Assembly (NCBI GenBank): GCA_013350335.1
Contig: CM023536.1
Coordinates: 6,468,207-6,532,206 of the forward strand
DNA: 64,000 nt
Source: Chimonanthus salicifolius
Taxonomy: Eukaryota; Streptophyta; Magnoliopsida; Laurales; Calycanthaceae
Direction of reading: 5' to 3'
Shown here piece after piece: positions 1 to 9,240 of this stretch. The translations under genes were made by a program, and so were the position numbers. Below the pieces are notes generated by a model. The model saw only the letters and a program-made list of their open reading frames with translations. It did no database searches and was not told the origin of the DNA. The first letter of the stretch is position 1; every line of letters begins with the position of its first letter.

Positions 1-911
1 ATTTGAGCTTTCAAACACAAGACACAAGCATTCCCAACTTATCACACAACATAGCTTGGAGGACATTTTTTGGATTCTATCTATTCAATAAAAAGAAAAT
101 TTGCTTTAGTTTAGATTTTTTTTTTTCCCAATTTTTCTTGGGGTTTGAAGATTTACATGCTGCTGGAATGCAATACAACTGCAAACTGAGACAACCATTT
201 GTTATCAGTTTTTCTGGTGGCTGATATAGCCGGCCTCTGAGAAAACAATTTTGCACCTTGATTATAGAAAGCTCAATTGGAAGCTTTTCATGGTCAAAAT
301 GGGATACAAGACTCATTTAGCTTAGCTCAGAAACTTTGCTCTTCCTGACATATGCTGCTTGTGTTGGAATCATGAAAAATCAGCTGATCATATTCTCATC
401 CACTATCCTATTATGAGCCTACTTGGACATTTGTCCCTTCCTACTTGGACCTTTTTTTTTTTTTGGAACGGTGGGTGACAGTGAGCATTTGAGAACCAAA
501 TGCAAAAATAATCTCAATTCAGCAGACCATTCTTGGAATAGAAGGATACAATTTTGTTTGTCAGAAGATTTTTAGGACATTCACATCCATGATCCAAGGT
601 TTGTGAGAACAATCATTCGTCTTGCACAACCATGTTCCCTCACGTGTACCTTAGCAAACTAAACAGTGACCTAGCTTGGGCAGCACAATAGTTTCCCATT
701 ATCGGACATTTGTTTCTTAACGGCAAATGATCAAGAAAGAACTTATCACCCAAATCTGGGTCTAAACTTTACGAGTCCCCAAAAGCATTGACATACATGT
801 CCATAAAAGCTTTATAAGGGCTGATGTTCTGTGATGATCCAATGCATCTCTAATGTTATTATTTTAAGAAAATTTATTTTCTTGTAAATATTTTATGTTA
901 TTGGTATTTGC

Positions 912-1199
912 TTTCTTCTTATGTAGGAAAGGTTTCACAACAAACTCACTTCGTATGGTCATGAGTTCTTTGTTTGGAAAGGAGTGAAGCACCACGAGAC
1001 CTCAAGAGCATTTCATATGAATATTGTTGTTCGAAAACTTGAATTGCTAAGTGTGGTGGAGGATAAGGTTGTAAGAAACACCATAGGGTGTAAATTCATT
1101 GATTGTATAGTATTGAATTTGATCATATCCATATCTCTCACTCTATATATATGGGATCACCCACAAATGAGTTTGCATAAAGCTTGGTGCAAAGTTTGA
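912..1199 (+). other. Exon-like open stretch, unrecognised (unit copy 1)
   Basis: After an acceptor-like tatgtag at about 922-928, a frame stays open to the TGA ending at 1,199. It includes RFHNKLTSYGHEFFVWKG and TSRAFHMNIVVRKLELLSVV, which look like real protein rather than random AT-rich translation. There is no upstream start or partner exon that I can find. I do not recognise the family. Equivalents lie at about 10,151-10,438 and 19,393-19,680. It may be an exon remnant caught in the unit. Confidence 0.3.
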
Positions 1200-2232
1200 G
1201 TTATGTGCCCCATAGTGGATCAAATGGATCCGTTCTCCACCTCACACCCACCTTCCCCTAAAAATTGCACCCATGTCCAATTAGAACTGTTCTTTTATCT
1301 ACAAAATTATGAATCACAAAATGCTTCAAAATTTTAAACAAGGTCTCTGGGTCTCTTAGAGCACCTGTCTAATCATTGGGGCATATGGTAGCCTCCCTAC
1401 CCACACACACCGGGTAACCCTATGAAGAGCGGCCCTTTGAGGTGGAGTGGACATTGAATTTAGGACTGTCACTTCTTGAGACGGATTCGAGACAAGTTCC
1501 TGGCTATCACTTCAATCTCTTTGGGTTACTCCTATATCTTACCGTTCGAGATTCATGAGGTAGGCCATGAAGAAAAAATAATAAATTCTAATGGCTGAAT
1601 TTTCAGAGATCAAAATCACTTAGACAAGGATGACGGGATGGAGCTAACCCAGGATGAAATCTTCCTATTTCCCTCCAAACATTTTATACCGAAATTTAGT
1701 TACGGAAAAGGAAAAAACCAAGCAGTGTTATCAGAACCCTAAATTTAGGTACGGGAAAAGAAAAAAAACCGAGCAAAAATTTACTTGAATGAATAGATAT
1801 TAGCTGGTGGTTTGAACACGTTAAAAAAGGAAAAAAAAAAAATCAAATACTAGAAACACTAGATTCACCAGTGATTTGAATTTTGTTTTTTTAATTATTC
1901 CTTTCAAAATATTAAAAAATAGATTTATGTGAAATATAAAGGTTTCTTACCATTTCTATCTCATATCTGTTACCGTTTTGGTATATTAATCAGAGTTTGA
2001 ATGTTATTTTTAATATTTATATTAATGTTATTTGTAAAAGGTGTCTTATTTAATGTTATATATACTATTTATATTATATTATTACTTGATCAGCTTTAAT
2101 CGCGATTGAACTCAAAATGCCTCGAAGATGGTTCGTTAGACGATTCGGTTCTGATAACATTGAGATTCACTAAGAAACCACACATGGCTGTGTTTTGAAG
2201 CTGACTACATGTTTATTTAATCCATTCACTAC

Positions 2233-2491
2233 CAAGGGGGTCCAAATATTGGTCAATACGATGTGTTTGGCCAATACCTATCATTTTGGGGTTGTCTAAT
2301 ATGTTTTGGTTAGTGCTGCTGAGATATTATCAATGAAAAATTCAAATGTAGTTGATATATCATTTATACGATATATTTTATGTTTTTAATACATTTTTTT
2401 AATCAACACAATTGCATATTTATACAATATATATTATTGATATACTGATATTTAGTCGTATCAATTTTTTATTAATATTTAGACCCCTATG
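2233..2491. mobile_element. MITE-like element with GGGGTC termini (copy 1)
   Basis: The ends read CAAGGGGGTCCAAATATT and AATATTTAGACCCCTATG, an imperfect terminal inverted repeat around AT-rich, GATATATC-like sequence. No clean target duplication is visible. The same element sits at the same place in units 2 (from about 11,471) and 3 (from about 20,713), so it predates the triplication. Confidence 0.45.
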
Positions 2492-2654
2492 CATTGCACA
2501 ACATAGGTCAAAGAGAATGTATATACATGGGCTAAAGATATCAACCATCATCACCCATTAACTCGAGTCAATAAATAAATCCCTGTAACAGCTAAATTAT
2601 GACACATGGCCTGTAGTTTTGCACTTGATGGGCCCTTAAAGAGCCACCAGGTAA

Positions 2655-3105
2655 TTAGGGGCGTTCATGGGCTAGGTTTAGGTTAAGTTATGCTCAAGCC
2701 CAAGGTTGTCCAAAGCCCATTGGGCTTTGTAACGTTAAAGCCTGATCTGGCCCATTTGGAAAAATGCTGAGCTCAAGCTCGCCCTTTGAGACCATTAAAA
2801 ATCCAACTATTTTTTTAAATATAAATTTAATAAGCTACAAGTAACTAAATTTGAACTCAAAATTAAATTTTTAACAACTTGATCGTAGAGGTTAAAGGTC
2901 AATTTTCTAATTGATTTCAAATATATATATTTTTTTAAAAAAAGCAGAAAATGACCTAAGTGTACACATATTCACATACAAAGACTAAACGAGCTGAAAA
3001 GCACGACATGTTTTTATGGGTTTCTTGCAAAAGTCTGAAGCCGACTCTTTACATAAATGGGCTCAAGAATTTAGCCCGTGCTCAGCCCATTGAGCTAATA
3101 AGGGG
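2655..3105. repeat. GGGCT/AGCCC-rich foldback region (copy 1)
   Basis: Clusters of GGGCT and AGCCC lie at both ends (about 2,660-2,800 and 3,055-3,100) and can pair, with an AT-rich middle. This resembles common plant foldback or MITE-like elements; ends and target duplication are not resolved. It is repeated near 11,890-12,340 and 21,135-21,580. Confidence 0.35.
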
Positions 3106-3452
3106 AGATAGCTAAAGCATTACTTGTATCTGCCCATGAGAAAATCCAAAATTTCATTTTAATAGAGACCCAAACCAATTTTTTTTTTTTTTTTGAAAAA
3201 AAAAAATCTTCTAAATTCTGAATGTCGATTGACTTGTTTTTTACTGAGACAGATATATGAAATAATAAATTACTGCAGGAAGGAACATGCACAGGGAATT
3301 CTTACCACCATGAAAGGCTATATATTATTGGAATTTATTATATTGAAATTGGATAATATATAATATATAAATATCCTCTCATTTTATTATATGACCCATA
3401 TCAATTTATCAGTAATATTTCCATACAAACAGAGCTAAACAAGATTTTCAGT

Positions 3453-5059
3453 TCATGGGCAGAACGTGAGAAGGTAATTTGCAGCAGTGCAAGTGAAAGT
3501 GCTGGATTTATCGTCATAGGCATAGCTATAGGCAAGAGGACAAGCATTCTTGAATATCATGGAGTACTTGGTCGGCTTGCATGTATCTGGACTGCCAAAA
3601 TCGCCGGTGCAACAATATTCCGGCGATCCGAAAACTTCGCAAGCACTCTTGCATCCGACAGTTGATCCATCTGATCCCTTCAACTGCAATTCAGAAGGGC
3701 AGACAGCGTTCACATCGGCCGGGCATCCGCTCTCTCTGCAGTCGCCGGAGCCACCTTGAGGGACGACGGAGAAGGGCACGTTGAAGCCATCAACTAGGCT
3801 AGTGTCGTAGAAATCTTGGCCACCTCCCGTCCCAAGAGTGAATTCTATGAGTGTAGCTGGTGGTGCAGCTCCTTTACCGTTGCAGGCGATAGTTCCAGAG
3901 CCGCAGTCGCCGGAGGAACATGAGAAGCTCCCGGAGGCAGCGGTGGAGCACTGTGTCCGGCCCCAGAAACGACCTCCCCATGCCTCTGGGGCGTCGAGCG
4001 ACACCGATGCGCCGGAAGTTAGTTCGAATCCGGTCTGGGATAATGGAGGCTTGTCGGCGTTGTTCAAGGTGCCACCCCACACTGTGTATGAGCACTTGTT
4101 TGTCAATGTAAATGTGGCTGAGTTGGCTCCTGCAATCAATCATTTACACCACAATTTCGTCAACAATTATCTTTATAATTTCTACTAATCCATGGAAAAT
4201 TATTTAATCACGCGTGAAAAAGTGTTAGGCTTTTTGGAGTCTGATTATCAAAGATGTAATGTCGATTCGGTCATGTATGAGTATATATGGTGTCTTATGT
4301 AACCCTAGTTAGACTAGTATATATGATTGTTTTGTGTGTGAAATAGCCAAACATTTCTAATGAGAGTCATATCTTCTTTGTTTCTCTTTTAGTGGGTCGG
4401 TTTGAACCAGTAAACGTACCGAAGGAAAACTACTTAAAATCTCTGTATCGTGGTTTGCTTCTCTTTTCTTATTTCTCTTTCTATTTTTTCCATATTGTTA
4501 CGCGTGTTGGTAAATGAACTGCAGATCTACTTATAGACCTTTTTGGTTTGCGATTACCATCTTGTTTTTTTTATAATAATATGTTGGTATTTATTTAATA
4601 ATATGATGCATATATAATAAATATTTACACAGTTTATATATTTTCATATAAATAAAAGTATATGTCAATAATTATTAATATTAAGTGCCTATTTTCATTT
4701 CAATCAGGTACAAATCCAACCAGCGAAATTATATTTCTCTGCACTTGAATCTCAGAAATCAGGTTTTGAAAGTGAATAATCCAGAAATCTTGAACAATAT
4801 TTATTGATGATCCATTGTATAAATACCCAAAACACCCAAAACCAAAGCTTTTCCTTTTGTAGTTTATTGCTAGAGGTGGCATAGTAACATACCAAAACCT
4901 GCATTTCTTGTTAGCCATGAATGAAAAAAAAAGAAAAAAAGAGAGACTTTCCTCTGAATTAAAACAAAGAAGATAAAAACAAGAAGCAGAATATCAAAAT
5001 GTATACTGACCTGCAAATAGCAAAGAAAAGAGAAGAGAGAGGAAAACTTGTGTTTCCAT
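3453..5059 (-). CDS. Thaumatin-like protein (PR-5 family), copy 1
   Basis: Two exons: 5,011-5,059 (49 nt) and 3,453-4,129, joined across an 881-bp GT-AG intron in phase 1, giving 241 residues. Exon 1 encodes METQVFLSLLFSLLFA, a hydrophobic secretion signal probably cut near ANS/ATF, so the product should be secreted. The mature part begins ATFTLTNKCSYTVW and has the 16 cysteines of the large thaumatin class (eight disulfides). It shows the FWGRTQC segment, IEFTL and the DFYDTSLVDGFNVP stretch of the acidic cleft, and ends in FCP. PR-5 proteins act in the apoplast or vacuole, are often antifungal and stress-induced, and some cleave beta-1,3-glucan; which applies here is inference. Where most relatives have CPDAYSY this protein reads CPLAYSY. 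A TATAAAT box lies 73 nt upstream of the ATG, and an AATAAA (3,383-3,388) lies about 65 nt past the stop. Confidence 0.93.
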
Positions 5060-5131
5060 GGCTAGAGAGATTAGAAGAGCAATTGAGAATGCCTTGTTAT
5101 TTGGTGGGAGAGTTCTTGTGGTTTGGGAGGA

Positions 5132-5138
5132 ATTTATA
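5132..5138 (-). promoter_or_regulatory. TATA box of thaumatin-like copy 1
   Basis: TATAAAT on the minus strand, 73 nt before the start codon at 5,059. It implies a 5' leader of roughly 40-45 nt. The same box and spacing occur in copies 2 and 3. Confidence 0.7.
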
Positions 5139-5301
5139 AGGGTAATGAGAAGTCTAATGTTACAAAATTTCCTTGTTTGGATAGATTACGATAAATACTT
5201 CTACATACATTAAAGACTTTGAAAGAGGTTCACATTGACAGCCTATTGGTTTAATTGTGAGTAAATCTATTTTAGTCATGTTGATGTTTGTTAAATATAG
5301 G

Positions 5302-5625
5302 GCTGCAACTCGGGTCGGGTTTTGGCCCGATCCACATGACCCGACCCGAGAAATCATGCGGGTTGGGTCGAGAATTTCGGGTTAGCGGGTCGGGTCGGGC
5401 TGAGAAGATAAAAGCCCGCATGAAATTCGGGCCGGGTCAGGTTGAGGATTTTATAAGTGAACCCAACCCGTCTAAAATTAGTCTAAAATGGGTTCAAAAT
5501 GCGGGTCGGGTCAGAATTTGGGTTAGAATTCGGGTCGGGTCGGATCGGGTTCCATATATATATATATATCAACATGAGTCGGGTCAGGTTTTAATAAACC
5601 CGACCCGCTTGACCTGAGTTGCAGA
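5302..5625. repeat. GGGTCGGG-rich element with imperfect inverted ends (copy 1)
   Basis: Starts GGGCTGCAACTCGGGTCGGG and ends with the imperfect reverse complement (CCCGACCCG...GAGTTGCAG). The interior is many degenerate CGGGTCGGGT and CCCGACCCG words in both orientations, so it can fold extensively. Equivalents are at about 14,525-14,848 and 23,756-24,081. It is GC-rich against an AT-rich background and probably a small DNA-transposon derivative, but I found no target duplication. Confidence 0.45.
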
Positions 5626-5660
5626 TCAACTTGATGGCATTTGGTATATAGTTCTTATCA

Positions 5661-5835
5661 ATTTTTTTTAATGACGGAGGGAGAACATGGAGCACAATGC
5701 TATTAAACCCCCTTTCTACTGACGTCCCATATCCCCACAGAATAACCACAGGTTACGCCATGGAGACTCAAACTCGCACCATCCTACTTCCTGAGGTATA
5801 ATATTACCAACTGAGCAACCTCGTGCGGGGTGTTT
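5661..5835 (-). mobile_element. tRNA-derived SINE-like copy (unit copy 1)
   Basis: On the minus strand it begins near CGCACGAGGTTGCTCAGTTGG (a box A match), follows with a box-B-like GAGTTTGAGTCTCC, and ends in a short A tail (T run at 5,662-5,669). The hexamer ttatca flanks both sides (5,655-5,660 and 5,836-5,841), a possible target duplication. Equivalents are at about 14,884-15,055 and 24,113-24,290; the unit 2 version is more diverged. Confidence 0.55.
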
Positions 5836-6849
5836 TTATCATTTATTTTGAACGTCTACTTTATTTAATCTTACTTCTCAATCATTTGATATATGATTAT
5901 CATACCTCCAGTTCGATTACGTGTTACGTGGGCCTAACTTCTTGTAAATTTAAATTCTTTATTGTTGAATTTTATAAATTCTCAACCCAAATCTAGAAGC
6001 AATGAATTGATCGAACTCCAACGTGAAATATGGCTTGTGAAGTTTATGACATCTTAAGACCCATGAATGAAGGAAATGAGACGTGAAATATGGTTGATGA
6101 AGAGTTCAAATTTATAAATTTCTAATTCACGTGGCCTTAGAATATTTAGTCACAATTATATGGGTTTTTCTCCATTGACAAAATCAAGCTAATGAATCAA
6201 AGTCACAATAATAAATCACATCTATAAAAATTTAAATAAAGAGAAGAAAAGTTTTGTCCCAAGTTCCATGGAGAAGAAGAGGAGATAAAGTTATGGTAAA
6301 AAGAGGTTATCAATAGATTTATTCATTAAATTACTCTAAAAAAATAATTAGACCACCCTTGTTGAAAAGAAAGATGAGCCCAACGTTTTTGTGTCGTGCA
6401 CTTGAAAGAATATCATAGAAAAATTTAAAGGAGTTGTAGTGATGAGAGATAAAAATACCATTTTTGTCTCTTCTTTAAGAAAAATTTAAAGGGTTTAGAG
6501 TGATGAGGGGTAAAAATATCGTTTTTGTCTCTCTCTTTTTTTTTTTGTAAATATCACTTTTTCAATTAAAAAAACAGCATTAAAAAAATGAAAACCCAAA
6601 TATCAGACAAAATTTCCTAAATTTGTCCATTTGCAAGAAACTAATGGTTTCCAAAAATGACACGGCTATGCATTGGAAATTGTGACAATTTTCTGTTTTT
6701 TCCTCTGCACTCTTCCTACGGGAAACATTTTCTACAGTCAATGAGGATTCTATCATTCATCCGGCCTGTTTTCTATTCAATTGAAACATCAAATTTGACT
6801 TCTTATTAGAGAAAAGTCTTCACCCAATTAATTCTCCATCAATAGCTTT

Positions 6850-7035
6850 CCATTTTTTTTTAAGACTAAGGTGTCGAAACCCCTTAGAACACCTAATTAA
6901 TCTTTGAAATATGTGCATATCTCCCTATCCACACACATCGGATAAAACTATGGGAAATAACCCTTTTGTATTGAAAGTTACTCGAATCCAAACCTCCTGC
7001 AACTCAGACCGCCAAGTCGACCCTCACGATTTCAT
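6850..7035 (-). mobile_element. SINE-like repeat, poly(A) tailed on minus strand (copy 1)
   Basis: On the minus strand a tRNA-like head (GGTTTGGATTCGAGT resembles box B) is followed by a TATCCGATGTGTGTGG-type body and ends ACACCTTAGTCTTAAAAAAAA. Related bodies occur at 1,330-1,440, 7,972-8,110, 26,118-26,262 and 39,826-39,930, each beside a T run on the plus strand. Unit equivalents lie at about 16,078-16,265 and 25,303-25,495. Confidence 0.45.
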
Positions 7036-8146
7036 CAATAGCTTTCTATTTGTTTTTTTTTTTTTTTAATTGTTAGTTTCTTTAATCAAGGGATCAAAAG
7101 AATCATAGATTGATTTAATTGATTCTTTAATTGTTTCCATTTTCAGAATTGTAATATATATATATATATATATTCCGGATTTTCTCAAAATTCTAGATGG
7201 TATAGATAAACCCATTTCTCAAAATTCTGCACTTCTCAAGAAGATAGAGTAATAGAAACATGATGTGGCTGGTAGGAGAAAAAATCGACAAAATGATCTA
7301 TTAAACAAAAATTAGTATGAACTTTCAATAAAAAAAATTGAATAAAGCCAGGACAATATCATAAACATTCAGAATGGATCATTGTGAACCAATTCACAAC
7401 TGATAAATTCCTGAAAAGATATTAGGCTACAACCACCTATTCGGAGAGATTTCTCATCTTTAAACCAATGTGGGGTCCACCAGATAAACTATGGATGTGG
7501 GGCACACATGAAATAAATAGTGGGTTCCACAGGCTTCATTTACGTTGTTGCCTACCTTATCATTCATTCATCCATCTGACAGAATAACCTCAATTGCCTA
7601 CCTTATTACATTTTGAATATGAAATGTTTCTTCTTTCTATGAGCTTTTTTGACATCTATTGGACTTGAACCAACAAACTTGAATTGCTAGACATCCCAAA
7701 TCAAGCCAACGTCCCAACTTGAAAGGGGTGAGACATTTTTTCTTTATAATATTTGTTTTATTAAATTTTAAAAATTAAATATGACATAAACTAATAGATG
7801 CAAAACCCACAAATTGATTCACATTTCATGTGTTTATATAGAAATAATAAAGAGCATATATTTAAAGTATGGATTAGTGACTCTATGCTGAAGTGTTTTG
7901 ACTGCAATCCACCCATACTCGGATTCATAGTTTGCTAGATCATGGAACACAGACACTGCAATCAGGGTAACTTTTTTTTTAAGACAAAGGTGTATAGGGG
8001 TCTCACCTGTATTTGAACATAGGACATTTTAACCCGATCAGTTCTTGGGGTATGTGTAAACCTCCCAATCTCACACGCACTGGATAAACAACTACAGAGA
8101 ATGGCCCAGATAAGTATGAGAGTTTAGTTTGATATCATTTAATTGG

Positions 8147-8148
<2 letters not shown>

Positions 8149-8186
<38 letters not shown>
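8149..8186. repeat. (AT)n microsatellite, length-variable between units
   Basis: A run of about 38 bp of AT in unit 1; the same site has about 28 bp in unit 2 (17,394-17,421) and about 12 bp in unit 3 (near 26,304). Confidence 0.85.
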
Positions 8187-8189
<3 letters not shown>

Positions 8190-8377
8190 TACATGACCAT
8201 TGTCATATCTTCTAATATATTTACCAAAAAAAATAACAAGGATTAAAAATGAAGAAGCTACTTGAAGACACTGGTTCCTATGAAAGGGATTCTTCAGCAT
8301 CAACAGAAGCATGGAAGACTAATATTGAACCTTTGCATCTACTGATGGCTATAGCAATGTCAAGTTCTAGAGGCGCT

Positions 8378-8449
8378 TCAAAGTTGGCCAGTTCCAAGAG
8401 GCTGCCTTGATGTGTCCCCAGAAGCCCATGCTTGATAATCTTTAACAAG
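8378..8449 (-). pseudogene. Orphan DUF1997 last exon (unit copy 1)
   Basis: A 72-nt duplicate of DUF1997 exon 6 encoding LVKDYQAWASGDTSRQPLGT plus GQL and the TGA stop. It differs from the functional exon in copy 3 by a synonymous Ala codon (GCA instead of GCG). The pyrimidine-rich tract and CAG acceptor are intact at 8,450-8,452. No other DUF1997 exon is near it; the adjoining 8,450-8,581 matches DUF1997 intron 5. Confidence 0.9.
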
Positions 8450-8610
8450 CTGAAAGACCACCAAACATACAACATCAGAATGAAATCTCCCCTCATCGTA
8501 TAAAAAGAAAATGGTATATCAAATTGGAAATTTAAACCAAATTACTAACAAAGAAACAGACAGCAGCGGATAAAGTGACCGGTTATTTAAAGCAGTTGAA
8601 AGCAATAGAG

Positions 8611-8812
8611 GGGTTGCCCTGACGGTCAAGAAGCTTCTCTCATGAAGGGAGGTCTTGTATTCGATGCATGCTCAAACTCCTTTAGACCACACCCTATGGA
8701 GTTACTCCTCATCGACTTATCAGTGTATGGATTGGAGGTTTACACATGCTCATGTGATTAGCCTCACCTCCAATTTGGAGTGGGGATACCCATGTTACAA
8801 AAAAAAAAAAAG
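8611..8812 (+). mobile_element. SINE-like retroposon with poly(A) tail (at start of unit copy 2)
   Basis: About 200 bp beginning GGGGTTGCCCTGACGGTCAA and ending GATACCCATGTTAC followed by an A run, the look of a tRNA-derived SINE. It recurs at about 17,852-18,053 (unit 3) and as a more diverged copy at 38,067-38,262 outside the array, which supports an interspersed family. Confidence 0.5.
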
Positions 8813-8865
8813 TAATGGCCTATTGAGAAAAAAAAAAAACAAGCAATCACAAAAGAAAGCAAAAG

Positions 8866-9240
8866 CCATAGATTTACGTGGAAAACCTTTGTGAAAAAAA
8901 AACTACGGAGCAGCATAAAAATCCACAATGATCAAAATAGGCAGTTACAACATTTTCCATGCACTACACTCTTCTTTGTTTTCGTGTGTTAATCAAGCCT
9001 AATGCACATAGGGTTATAAATACATTACAAAGGAGAAACTTACCAAAACACCTATAGTAATAACCACCCCAAAAATTCGAGTGGGGCAAATCCCCTAGCA
9101 AAGGACGCATTGCCCCCCATACAACCCCCAAACCAGCTCACCACCAAGCTATATCAGCAACGACAGGTGCTAAATCTTAGAGGAAATCAGGCTCCACAAC
9201 TCATGGGCAACTTGAATGAATTAAATATTGTGATGATTGA
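8866..9240. other. LTR-like fragment and unassigned sequence
   Basis: GATTTACGTGGAAAACC followed by AAAACTACGGAG resembles a motif common in plant LTRs, but no matching second LTR, primer site or target duplication is visible. The rest of this stretch shows nothing I can name. Its unit 3 equivalent is about 18,107-18,481. Confidence 0.25.

Larger units (their letters stand above)
1..8581. repeat. Tandem unit copy 1 (left-truncated by window)
   Basis: Position 1 corresponds to 9,240 in copy 2 and 18,482 in copy 3, and the match continues almost base for base. The copy ends at 8,581 with the motif gataaagtgaccg, where copy 3 leaves the repeat (26,721). It holds a thaumatin-like gene, an orphan DUF1997 last exon and non-coding elements. 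The array may continue to the left of the window. Confidence 0.95.

Noticed and set aside
3550..4188. Plus-strand open frames of 63-116 residues opposite thaumatin exon 2, repeated in all three units
   Set aside because: They are antisense shadows of a GC-richer coding exon, repeat with it, and have no plant-like protein features.
8278..8496. Minus-strand 72-74 residue frame over the orphan exon (also 17,513 and 26,406)
   Set aside because: It is the wrong frame; the conserved frame is the DUF1997 last exon LVKDYQAW... ending in TGA.
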